64,000 bases of DNA from Calliopum simillimum (taxonomy: Eukaryota > Arthropoda > Insecta > Diptera > Lauxaniidae): contig OX638371.1 of assembly GCA_951812925.1 (NCBI GenBank), forward strand, positions 84,577,697 through 84,641,696. Reading direction: 5' to 3'. Positions 1 through 9,705 of the stretch are shown piece by piece (position 1 is the first letter of the stretch; every line of letters starts with the position of its first letter). The translations under genes were made by a program, and so were the position numbers. Below the pieces are notes generated by a model. The model was not told the DNA's origin, made no database searches, and saw only the letters and a list, made by a program, of their open reading frames with translations.

Positions 1-1291
1 GATGAACAATTACCTGGTCCTGTCATATACCTCAAAAGTGGTGAAAAACCCGTACATGCCGAAATTTCAAGTTAGAAAATCTCAAAATTCACAAATGGTA
101 GAGTAATTTCAAGACCAGAATCGAATTTAGCATTAAAAAATACATAAGAATTGACTATCTTTGTTTCTATATATTGATCATTATTTTTTTAGTACTCAAA
201 AATTAAATTTTTTAATAGAAAGTCAAAAAATTAAGTAAAATGCAATATCTCGTAAACGATATTAGATAGAATTTTAAGCGTGAGGTTTTCGGCCCTGGTT
301 TGATAAAGTGCCGTTCAGTTTGAAAAAAGGGCTATATATGTTTCATCTTAGAGTCATTCTGCACATTTTCCCAAATAAACATTTTGGGTGCAAGCACTTT
401 TTATTTAAAACACGTGGGGAGAGGTGTGCTTATAGCGATTTAGCATTGAAAGCTCTGTACCACATTTCAAGGATGTAGGTATACAATTCAAGATCAATAT
501 TAATTTTGGGAAGCTTGTTTGATCAAATATCACACTTTACACTGCTAAAAATTTATATAAAAAAGTTGCGTTTTTTTGCCTGTGTAAACGTCTACTAGCA
601 TTACTTGTAGTGTACGCAGTATGAAGTTTTTCTAACAAATTCTTCTCTTCATTTTATTTGCGCTCGCCCTATTTGACAAACGTGACCAACATTATTATGA
701 AGAATTAAACTTTCGTCTAGCGTTTAGAATGTCGTAAAATAAAAAGAAAATGTGCAAAAAATGTGGAGAAAGAAAAGAGAAAATTGAAAAGAAATGCCTA
801 TAGGAATGGACGGTCAGGCGTATTTCGTGCAAAAATAGGTGGCAAGAAAATAATGGCTAAAATGGGACAACAACAACAAAAAAATACAAGTAAGTAAATG
901 CTAAAGACGGAACGGCTAACAAGCGTAAACGGAAGTAGTAATAAAAAAAAAAAACCAAAAGAAAATCGTGCACTACGTGTTTTGCTTCCGCTTTTTAAGT
1001 TCATCTAAGGTCTATAGAATTATGAGCATAATGGACAGACAACACAACAGCAGTCAACGACTGTGAGCATAAGGACTTGTTGGTGTAATGTAATTAGAAG
1101 TCATTGAATGTCAGTAAATCAGGAGTCATCATGTAGTTATTTCTTTTTTTGTTGCCGTAATCTTGCTGTTTCAAAAGTTTTCAAGTTAATTATGCAAATA
1201 ATCTTGGTTGACTTTGCTGCAATATTGCAAAAATTAATCGAACTTAGAAGCATACACAAAATTAAGCAAACTTTATATTTTTTTAGTAAAA
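1..1291. other. AT-rich non-coding DNA left of the retrotransposon
   Basis: I see no gene here. Short ORFs exist on both strands (for example 798-1004 minus and 1108-1299 plus), but they are low-complexity Phe/Leu- or Lys-rich translations of T- and A-runs. They have no recognisable domain and no codon signal. No tandem repeat or clear inverted repeat was noticed. Confidence 0.5.
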
Positions 1292-1296
1292 GAAAG

Positions 1297-1673
1297 TGAA
1301 AACGTGGAAACGTTAGAACGCTGGATGGGAAAAGCCAAAAGATATGAAGTTGTTCTCTGAAATTGATAAAATTCCAAACTCGGAAAAAGTTTGCAATTTT
1401 ATTTAGAAATAGAAAAAATGAAAGAATATGGTTTATATTTCAATATGGATTTTATTGAGCGTTGTTCTTACCAATATGGAGTACACAGCAAAAGTGAATT
1501 GGAGGACACTTAGATTTAAATTCTATACTAAAGGTTGCAAAATAATGGTTTTAACTACCAACATTGAAAATATTTAAATTCTTAAAAATCTATAAAATTA
1601 TTGCCACAGTTTAGGCATCAGCGCAATGTTATGTTAAATGATAAAAAAAAGGTGTTGCCATCTGGCATAAACA
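1297..1673 (-). repeat. 3' LTR of the BEL/Pao element
   Basis: A 377-bp direct copy of 11912-12287 with TG...CA ends. The minus strand contains AATAAA hexamers in its second half that could serve as polyadenylation signals. It is preceded (minus-strand sense) by GGCTGGCGGCGA, only a weak candidate for a polypurine tract. Confidence 0.93.
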
Positions 1674-1917
1674 TCGCCGCCAGCCTTGCAGTATGGCTGC
1701 AAAAAAAAGCTAGAATATTGACTTCAAAATATGGTTAATGCATAATTAGGATTTCAGTTAAATTCATTTTAATAATTTGCATTACGATAACTTAAAAAAT
1801 ACAGTGTTATTGTTAAAAATGTACGTTTGCATTTTTGTTAATTCAATTCTTGAGAGCATTCATATTTTTCATTTTTATGTTTTTAAAATTAAATCTAAAA
1901 TAAATATTTCAATAAAT
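1674..1917 (-). other. Untranslated stretch between ORF3 and the 3' LTR
   Basis: About 245 bp, AT-rich, no ORF. It belongs to the retrotransposon because it lies inside the LTR and target-duplication boundaries. Confidence 0.6.
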
Positions 1918-2769
1918 TTAAGCTGAACAGGACCCGGAGAGGACCCATCCAAAAATGGTGTTCTGAGCGACAGGAAGGCCGCTAGAACTTGGCATTACCC
2001 CTGCTAAAATACTTTTCTGATACAAGTCTGTACCGAGGACCATGGAAATAGGGGCACATTTATCAAAGTCTGGATCGGCTAGGACAGAATTCCGAAAGTT
2101 TTCTTTAATCTTAGGATCTAAGGATCTTGACGGTGTTTTTATCAAAATTCTGTTGACTATTTTAAACGTAGCTTCAATTTTAACTTGGGAGTCAGAATGT
2201 GCCCGAATGAGTAAAGAACAAAATCGATCTTCACCAATAGTTGTCGTAGGAATCTGTAAGTTTTCGACTAGGCTGGTCGATACTCTACTCACTGCTATAC
2301 AAGGGTCAAGGAGCGACCTTGCATAGTGCAATCGCCCTTTGCCTTGAAGTCTGACGAGTGCTGTTGGAAATAATGCGATAACATGCTGCGCTAATATTGA
2401 GCCAACTGTTACAGTCTCTACTGGAGTAGAGCTCGATGGAATGATAGAGTCGCGTTTGCGCCTTCTTTCGTGCATATGAAGCAAAGTATGGTGATTCTCC
2501 TTGCAGTAATGGCAAACATCTTTACTTCTACATGAACCTTCAGAATGTTGATGGGCTAAGCAATTGGAGCAGTACTTGTGGAGAAGCACTGCACGCATTC
2601 GTTGCTCAGTGTTCATGTCGAGGAATTTGGAGCAAATTCGAAGAGCATGGTAGCCACTGCAAACTCGGCATTGGTATTTTTTGGCTACTCTGCCTGGATT
2701 GGCCCTATTGGAGAGATGCGCCTGAACATTGCTTACAACCTTTGATTTGTTGTTTACTATTCTGGGCAT
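1918..2769 (-). CDS. ORF3 of the BEL/Pao element: zinc-knuckle plus degenerate retropepsin-like protein in the env position
   Basis: An intact 283-residue ORF starting 68 bp downstream of the integrase stop and ending 245 bp before the 3' LTR. Residues about 34-98 hold three zinc knuckles: C34-x2-C37-x3-H41-x4-C46, C67-x2-C70-x4-H75-x4-C80, and a C86-x2-C89 with His ligands near 94 and 98. Residues about 125-278 align in layout with the retropepsin domain of this element's own pol, from the LLD strand to a closing FGWVLSG (pol has FGWILTG). The active-site D-S-G is replaced by D155-P156-C157, so proteolysis is unlikely. The protein thus corresponds to a gag-C-terminus plus protease segment from a distant BEL-type lineage, not to an envelope glycoprotein. 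There is no signal peptide or membrane segment. The start ATG lies 8 nt after an acceptor-like TAATTTTCAG. It could be an RNA-binding accessory protein; that is inference. Confidence 0.8.
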   Translation of the reverse strand: MPRIVNNKSKVVSNVQAHLSNRANPGRVAKKYQCRVCSGYHALRICSKFLDMNTEQRMRAVLLHKYCSNCLAHQHSEGSCRSKDVCHYCKENHHTLLHMHERRRKRDSIIPSSSTPVETVTVGSILAQHVIALFPTALVRLQGKGRLHYARSLLDPCIAVSRVSTSLVENLQIPTTTIGEDRFCSLLIRAHSDSQVKIEATFKIVNRILIKTPSRSLDPKIKENFRNSVLADPDFDKCAPISMVLGTDLYQKSILAGVMPSSSGLPVAQNTIFGWVLSGSCSA

Positions 2770-2776
2770 GCTGAAG

Positions 2777-2795
2777 CTGAAAATTAATTTTTTGG
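2777..2795 (-). promoter_or_regulatory. Candidate 3' splice acceptor just upstream of ORF3
   Basis: On the minus strand the sequence CCAAAAAATTAATTTTCAG ends 8 nt before the ORF3 ATG. TTAATTTTCAG is a good insect 3' splice site with a plausible nearby branch point. Errantiviruses express env from a spliced RNA with an acceptor near the env start, so the position is suggestive. I did not find a convincing donor by eye. Confidence 0.45.
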
Positions 2796-2836
2796 AAAAA
2801 TGAGGACGTAGAATATATTTGGAAATGGAAAGAAAT

Positions 2837-4165
2837 CTAGTTTGTTGGGAGAAGAACCAATTTAACTATTGGACGCGTTATCGGACCACGCTCGGTAATA
2901 ACATCAGCGACGCGAATTAAATTATCTTTGCCACGATAAACTTTAGATACTCGACCTAAACGCCAATCGTAAGGCGGAAGGTTTTCTTCTCGAACTACAA
3001 CAATCGAATTTACTTCTATATTTTCTTGCGGTCTTTTCCATTTATTGCGCTTGTGGAGTTCCTTAAGATACTCGTTTTTCCATCGAGCGCAAAACTGTTG
3101 TTGAATTGCTTTAAGCCGCTGCCATCTTTGAATAATAGAAATCGGTTGTTCATGAATTTTAGGTTCTATTGGGGCTAAAATTGGTGCACCAACAAGAAAA
3201 TGTCCTGGAGTTAAGGCTGCAATATCGGTTGGATTTACAGTCATTGTAGAAATTGGCCTAGAGTTGAGACATGCTTCGATTTTTGCTAATATCGTAGAAA
3301 GTTCTTCAAAGGTATATTTGAAGGACCCAGCAATCTTTTTAAAATGGGTTTTGAAGCTTTTAACTCCAGCTTCCCATAGACCTCCCATATGTGGAGCGCC
3401 CGGTGGAATGAAATGCCATGTTAAATGACAATGACTATATTTAGAAATAATTTCCTTTTGAGAAGCTAGGAAAAATTCACGTTCTAGTTCTTTAGATGCA
3501 CCTACAAAAGTTTTCCCATTGTCGGAATACAAATGTAAAGGGCAGCTTCGTCGGGATACAAATCGACTGAACGCAGCAAGGAAAGCAGGAGTGGAAAGTG
3601 TACTTGTTGCTTCTAAATGTATCGCTTTAGTAGAGAAGCATACAAAGACGCAAACATAACCCTTAGTGATCAAACACGCTCTGCCAGTATAGTTTTTTAT
3701 CTCAAAAGGGCCAGCGAAGTCGAGGCCTGTGTGTTCGAATGGACGTGACAAAGTAGTTCTTTCTGGAGGTAAGTGTCCCATTAATTGAGTTTGGACCCGT
3801 TGTTTTTGAAGAACACATGCTTTGCAATTGTGGATAGTAGCTTTTATGAGATTTTTAACCCTGGGAATCCAAAATTGAAGGCGAATTAATCTTAAAACCA
3901 ACTGATTCCCGCCGTGTAGCGAAATTTTATGTGTGAACTGGATGAGCAATCTACTAAGAGAACAGTTGTATGGCAGGATAATTGGGTGACGTTCATCGTA
4001 GGATAAGGTAGGTGCAGAAATAAGTCTGCCGCATACACGCATGATTCCAGTAGGATCAATAAATGGATTTAAATTGAGAAGACTACTTGAAGACGAAATT
4101 TGGCTTCTAGCCGAAAGCGATTTGTATTCAAGTGGATATGAAACTTTTTGACTTAAAATAATCAT
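2837..4165 (-). CDS. BEL/Pao integrase portion of pol, separated by a TGA from the upstream pol
   Basis: A 442-residue ORF in the same frame as the upstream pol ORF. N-terminal HHCC zinc-binding residues are H79, H84, C114 and C117 (numbered from the ORF's first Met). The DDE catalytic core is visible as D149 (in GLDFAGPF), D215 (in YSDNGKTF) and E265 (in GGLWEAGVKS), the 49-residue D-E spacing being within the usual range for retroelement integrases. The C-terminal part (about 335-440) has the DUF5641-like region typical of BEL/Pao, with the REENLPPYDWRLGRV stretch. In an intact element this would be the C-terminal part of one gag-pol polyprotein. The apparent Met start is just the first ATG after the stop. 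Frame is otherwise open, with no frameshift. Confidence 0.92.
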   Translation of the reverse strand: MIILSQKVSYPLEYKSLSARSQISSSSSLLNLNPFIDPTGIMRVCGRLISAPTLSYDERHPIILPYNCSLSRLLIQFTHKISLHGGNQLVLRLIRLQFWIPRVKNLIKATIHNCKACVLQKQRVQTQLMGHLPPERTTLSRPFEHTGLDFAGPFEIKNYTGRACLITKGYVCVFVCFSTKAIHLEATSTLSTPAFLAAFSRFVSRRSCPLHLYSDNGKTFVGASKELEREFFLASQKEIISKYSHCHLTWHFIPPGAPHMGGLWEAGVKSFKTHFKKIAGSFKYTFEELSTILAKIEACLNSRPISTMTVNPTDIAALTPGHFLVGAPILAPIEPKIHEQPISIIQRWQRLKAIQQQFCARWKNEYLKELHKRNKWKRPQENIEVNSIVVVREENLPPYDWRLGRVSKVYRGKDNLIRVADVITERGPITRPIVKLVLLPTN

Positions 4166-4216
4166 ACGATCCCTGACAGCCTTTATTTCTGAGCTTGCTA
4201 CGAACTCTGAGTTGTG

Positions 4217-4219
4217 TCA
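4217..4219 (-). other. Single in-frame TGA between RNase H and integrase
   Basis: The only stop within the pol frame. The next base is C (TGA-C), the leakiest stop context known from readthrough studies. A change from CGA (Arg) by one transition would also explain it. Codons on both sides remain in frame and uninterrupted. Confidence 0.8.
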
Positions 4220-6719
4220 AAAGTTTTTACGGTATTCAGGATGAGTATGATTAATAAATCGAAATATATAGGCTATTACTCTCATAGCCCTGTCAAAAGA
4301 TGAGAACCTTTCAAGAATATCGTCGAAATTTTGAAAAAATGTGAAATGGGACTTAACTGATTTCTTTTCAAGATCTGTTTCACGTTCTGGAGTGTTCTGA
4401 GAGCTGGGCCAATAGCTCGGATCGAGCCTGAGCCACTGTGGACCATGCCACCAAAGATCGTTATCAACGAGCTCTTGAGGCAAAATTCCTCTGCTCCCCA
4501 GATCAGCTGGATTAGCTTCAGAGTTAACATGAAACCAGTTAGCTGGACCTACGAGTTGGACAATTTTTGAAACTCTGTTCGCTACAAAAGTTTGCCACTG
4601 ACAAGGTGGTTTTTGTAGCCAAGCGAGCACAATTGTAGAATCGGTCCAAAAGTTTATATTATATTTTTTAACATTGAGAGATGGAATAAAAGCGTCTACC
4701 ATTTCCGCTAAAAGTAGAGCGCCGCAGAGCTCAAGCCTTGGGATTGAAATTGTTTTTACTGGTGCCACCTTTGTTTTGGCCAGCAATAAATTTGTGGAAA
4801 TAATTCCTGATTCAGAACGAACTCTTATGTATATTGCAGCAGAATAAGCTTTTTCGGATGCGTCACAGAATGCATGGAATTCTAAATTGCAATCAGGGGA
4901 AAAATTTACCCATCGAAGAACCTTGATAAGATTAATATTCGGATAACTATCAAGAAAATCGTGCCATTTTTGGAGGCAATTTTCTGTTAGATTTTCATCC
5001 CAATCGACTTTAGAAAGCCAAATTTGCTGCATTAACATTTTTGCTAAAATAATAGATGGTGCCAACCAGCCAGCTGGCTCAAACAGCTTAGAAATTTGCG
5101 ATAATACTTCGCGTTTAGTAAAAGTCGCCTTGTGTTCAAGAGCCTTAGTGGAAAAATAGAACTCATCAGATTTTGCGTTCCATTTTATGCCTAGCGTTTT
5201 CGCGGTGCTGCAGTCATCAAGTTCAAGAAAATCTTCGTTGAGCAGATGTTCCCGAGGGAGTCCTTTAAGGATGTCATGTGCATTGGATGTCCACTTACGC
5301 AGCAGGAATCCTGCTGAACCAAGAGCAGTGATAAGTTCATCCCGTGCTCTGATGGCTGTGTCCATATCATGTCCTCCTGACAATACATCATCAACATACA
5401 TTGAGTTTTGCAATATATCGCTAGCCAAAGGAAAAGAGTCGTGAACATCGAGGGCTAATTGTAATAAAGTGCGAATTGCTAAATATGGAGCGCAATTTAC
5501 ACCAAAGGTTACAGTTTTTAGCTCATAATCTTTAATTTCGTCTTTTGGAGAGTCACGAAACAAAATTCTTTGGAACGGAGTATGACTAGGATCTACAAGA
5601 ATTTGTCTATACATCTTTTGGATATCACTGTTAAATACGAAGCGAAAAAAGCGCCACTTAAGAATCAGAAGCGTTAAATCGGATTGAAGTATTGGCCCGG
5701 TATGAAGAATATCATTTAAACTTAAGCCGTTTGACGCAGGACACGACGCATTGAATACTACACGTATTTTTGTAGTAGTCCTCTCAGGCTTTATTATGGC
5801 ATGGTGTGGCATGTAATAATGAGCCGGAAAGTGAGAATATTCTGGAGGGGAAACAGTTTTCATGTGATTAAGGTCAATATATTCTTGAATCACATCATCA
5901 TATTGAATTTTGAGCTCTGGGGTTTTGTTCAGTCGAATTTCATTTCTGAGGAACTGTGCTTTTGCAATTGCACGAGAGTGGCCAAGTTTAATGTTTTCAG
6001 GATAACCTTCCTTAAATGGAAGAGAAACTACATATCGACCATCGTCTTCTCTTTTTGTGGTTTTAACAAATAAGTCTTCACAAAAACGCTCGGATGGAGT
6101 AATCATATGTTTTTGGGGAAGATCCTCCACCTCCCAAAAACGAGAAATTTGTTCGTCCAAAGCAACTTCATTAAAGAATGAAACGATTTTTGTTGCAGAA
6201 GAATTGACGTTTTTAACTGGACCAGTTAAGATCCAGCCGAAAATTGTTTCCTGTCCAATCAAAGAATCGCAAATGTTGCGTTGAATTCCATCAAGCAAGA
6301 TCATTGGAAGGAGATCACCACCGATTAAAAGGTCAATGTGAGCACTTTTATAAAATTCGACATCAGCAAGTTGGATATTTGGAAGCTTTTTCAAAATTGA
6401 AGAGTCGACCGTGTGACTAGGAAGATTTCCAGTTAGATGCGGAATAACAAGCGCTGATGTTTCAATCTGAATTGCAGTGTTGATTGGTGATCGTAATACA
6501 AAGGAGCAAATTTTTTGCGACTTTGCAGAAATAGCATTATTTAATCCCGATACTTGAGCATGAATTGATCTAGATGGAAGCTTTAGGAGTTTGAAAAGTT
6601 TTTCTGAAATGAAAGTTGCTTCCGACCCAGAATCAATTAGAGCACGCGCAGAATATATGATGCCCATATGGCATATTTGTACAACTGCTGTGCCTAATAG
6701 GACACTTTTAGAGCTAGAA
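4217..6719 (-). CDS. BEL/Pao pol: aspartic protease, reverse transcriptase, RNase H
   Basis: An open frame running to 6739. The first seven codons lie in the inserted hAT element, so true pol coding begins near 6719. Numbering from that artificial Met: retropepsin active site D36-S37-G38 in ARALIDSGSEATFI; protease end at FGWILTG; RT palm with the YVDD box at 448-451; RNase H aspartate D626 in FCDASEKAYSAA and a further one in WTDSTIVLAW near 700. Layout and motifs are those of Pao/BEL pol and look catalytically complete. The frame ends at TGA 4217-4219 and continues in frame as integrase. Removing the hAT insert and one duplication copy leaves this frame continuous with gag, so gag-pol was one ORF. 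Confidence 0.93.
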
Positions 6720-8309
6720 TAGGCTGACCATTTTTTCAATCGTCCAATGCGGGACAGGGAAAATTTACTTTTTTTTACTTCAGAAAAAACGTATTTTTTT
6801 GAACATGAGTAATTTGAATAAACATGCCACTTCTATTTCTGTTCCTACAAAAAAAACTCTTTATAAACGAACATGAATGTTTCACTAAAAATATTATAGG
6901 TTAATAGTACAGTCATTTGGTAGTTTTACCTGGAAAGTTTTGCAGGATTTTTGCAAATGAGTTATTTTATAGATTTCGATGTGATCTTTCAGAATTTCAG
7001 CTTTGCTTCCTTGAATCGTGTTCGCTCGCGCCGCTATATTGGAAAAATGTCGTCCAAAATCAGTTTTTACAAATATCTCTTTAACGGTTACATTTATAGA
7101 AAAATACTGTGAGGCAATATTGTAGCTTATAAAATATTTTATAAAAATTACAAATTAAATGGTTTTCGTACGACTTATAACTCAGGAGATATCCTAATTC
7201 TAAATTTGAGAAAAATTAGTAAATTGTGCATGCGGCTTATGAATGGGCACAGTGACGTGTTGAGCTTAAAATTAATATAACTCATGAACGGTGAGTCACA
7301 CGTTTAAAGTAAAAAAAATTGTTTATAGGGAATTACTTGCACTACAATCTGCATTCGGTTTTTTTTTTTCAGATAACATATGATTTGGGAGATATTTTTT
7401 AAACAAACCTAAAATTTAGAAAAAACCCATTTTTTCAAAATAGCTCCAATTGTTCATGCATTTTTTAGAACATTCAATTTCGTATAAGAATCTCTTCGAA
7501 GTGTTTTTCGTCAGACTTACCCTCCATGAGATATCGCGACTTGAAAATCGTTCAGAACTGAACATAGTACTGCGCATAGTACAATGTTCAATTTTGAATG
7601 ATTTTCATGACGCGATATCTCATGAACGGTAATCAGACGAAAAAACAGTTTGGAGAGACCCTTATGGGAATTCAACGTTCTACAAAATGCGAGAAAATGT
7701 TTTTTGGAGATTTTTTGAAAAAACTGTTTTTTTCGAAATTTCAGGTTTGTTATAAAAATATCTCCTTAATATAGGACATCTGAAAAAAAAAATTATGAGG
7801 ATTATAGTGCAAATAATTCCCTATAAAAAAATATTTTTACTTTAAACGTGTGATTCACCGATCATGAGCTATCGTAATTTTAAGCTCAACACATCACTGA
7901 GCCTATTCATCAGCGGCATGCACAATTTACTAATTTTTTTCAAATTTTGAATTAGGATATCTTCTGAGTTATAAGTCGTACGAAAACAATTAAATAGTCA
8001 TTTTTATACAATAGAAAATTTTATAAGCGACAATATTGCCCCACAATATTTTTCTAAGTAAGTAAGTAGGTTTATGATGAAAATTAAAGTAAAAAGTAGT
8101 ACAATAATGCAGGTGTGACCAGTTATTTTTTATTGCGATAAAAGATTCATATTATAGAAAAAATCTACACAATGAACGTCCATCTTAAATGCGGGACATT
8201 TGCGGGACATACATGAAAATCCGGGACATTTCCGGGACATTTTTGAATGCGGGACGAGAGGGAAAAATGCGGGACTGTCCCGCAAAATGCGGGACGGTTG
8301 GTCACCCTA
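6720..8309. mobile_element. hAT-type non-autonomous element inserted at the gag/protease joint
   Basis: The 1590-bp insert starts TAGGCTGACCA and ends TGGTCACCCTA (11-bp imperfect terminal inverted repeats). It is flanked by a perfect 8-bp duplication AGCTAGAA at 6712-6719 and 8310-8317. Eight-bp duplications and TAGGG-like ends indicate hAT. Both termini carry copies of GCGGGAC/CGGGACA, at least eight of them within 8190-8300 and one near 6748. No transposase ORF is present. Most of the interior is the long foldback at 7099-8056. Confidence 0.85.
7099..8056. repeat. Foldback (about 470-bp arms) inside the hAT element
   Basis: Left arm about 7099-7571 and right arm about 7578-8056 are reverse complements with scattered mismatches, around a centre at CATAGTACTGCGCATAGTAC. 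Matching pairs include AGAAAAATACTGTGAGGCA near 7099 against its complement near 8056, and the GAGATATCGCG / CGCGATATCTC pair near 7530 and 7612. A solo arm of the same family lies at 59572-59945. Confidence 0.85.
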
Positions 8310-9705
8310 AGCTAGAAGCGAAACAAGTTTGCACTGTATCGGAAGGAAAAGAAAGATCAGTGGACTGTAATTGAACTGTGTGAGATCTTTGAGTATTAGG
8401 AATACTCTGTGATGGTTGTGAAATTGGAGTGAGCTGCGTTGACTCATGGTGCAATAGAGTGTTGTGCCTCTTATTACACTTAAAACAGTTGTGCGTACTT
8501 TTACAATCTTTAAGAGAATGAGAACCAGCAAAACAATTAAGGCAAAGGCCAAGTTTTTGGACGGAAGCTAATCGATCAGTCGTGCTCATTCGCAAGAACT
8601 GAGGACAATTGCGTATAGTGTGTGGTTCTTTTGTACAGATTTTGCACTTTGAAGTTGCCATATTGGTATGGTATGTATTTATTTTTCGTAATGAATTACG
8701 ATTGGAATTAGAATTCGATGAACTTGATTTCTGAAGAGTGGATTTTAGAGGAGCCGAACCCTTGATATCTAAAACAGTTTCAAGTGTTTGATATCGGTTA
8801 GTTAGAAATGTATCAAGTTCAGCCCAGGAAGGAATATCTGTTTTGTTTCTAAGGGATTGCTCCCAAAGTGCAAGCGTTGCATCAGGTAGGCGACTGGAGC
8901 ACAGAAAAACAAAAATAGGATCCCAATTTTGAATTTGAATGTTATACAAAGTAAGCGCTGATATACAACTTTGTATATCGCGTTGAAGTTTTTTGATAGC
9001 ACTTCCAGACTCGGTGGTCACATGGTTTAAGCTAAACAAAATTCTAAGTTGGCTGTTGACTAGAATTTTCTTATTTTCGAACCTATCCTTAAGACTACTG
9101 CAGGCCAAATTAAACCCATCGTTGGTTAAAGGAGCCTTCTTCACGATGTCGCGTGCTTCACCTTGTGTCTTCTGGTTCAAATGAAATAGCTTTTCCACAG
9201 AACTCAACCTGGAATTGTTGATGTAGATAGCCGTGAACATATCACGGAAGGATGGCCAGGATAGGTAGTCACCTCGGAAAACTTCCATGTCGCATGGTGG
9301 TAACCGGAAATTGCTTCCCTGAGATTCGAGAGGTCTTTCGCTTAACTGTGTGGATGTTGTTGGCGGTGTGGGGATTGTCAAAGTGTGCTCTTGAATGAGC
9401 TGCGCGACTTTTCCAATGCATCGAACGTATGCATGATATGTTCTACGATACCGATTCTTTATTGGCTCAAGATCAGTTTCCTCACCATCATTTGCAGCTG
9501 CAGCAGCTGCTGATAGCTCCCGTATACAGGCATTATAACCAGTCTTGACATTATTCCAAATTGATCGCAGCTCCTCCCGATGGACTTCTAAGGAGTGACT
9601 AGTAAAGTCCGATTGTGGCAATCCATTAAAATCTGTTTCGAACTCAACTAAACTATCAGACACAAGAATGAATGTTTCCAAAGAAGACATTGTGACCACC
9701 AACAA
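8310..9705 (-). CDS. BEL/Pao gag, 3' end interrupted by the hAT insertion
   Basis: The ORF is 467 residues as read (8302-9705); its last two codons and its stop come from the hAT end, so native gag coding stops at 8310. The more likely start is the ATG at 9690, because ACAATG is a better fly initiation context than the first Met. Residues about 140-300 show the DUF1759 gag pattern (PPCDMEVFRGDYLSWPSF, then LNQKTQGEAR). Three zinc knuckles follow: CKICTKEPHTIRNC near residue 352, CLNCFAGSHSLKDC near 387, and CFKCNKRHNTLLH near 405. The product would form the particle core and bind genomic RNA. Downstream frame continuity with protease is preserved once the insertion is ignored. Confidence 0.92.

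Noticed and set aside
5187..6284. ORFs of 75-90 codons on either strand within pol
   Set aside because: Overlapping frames of a clear protease-RT-RNase H gene.
6737..6739. ATG at 6739 as the genuine start of pol
   Set aside because: It lies inside the inserted hAT element; pol was originally continuous with gag.
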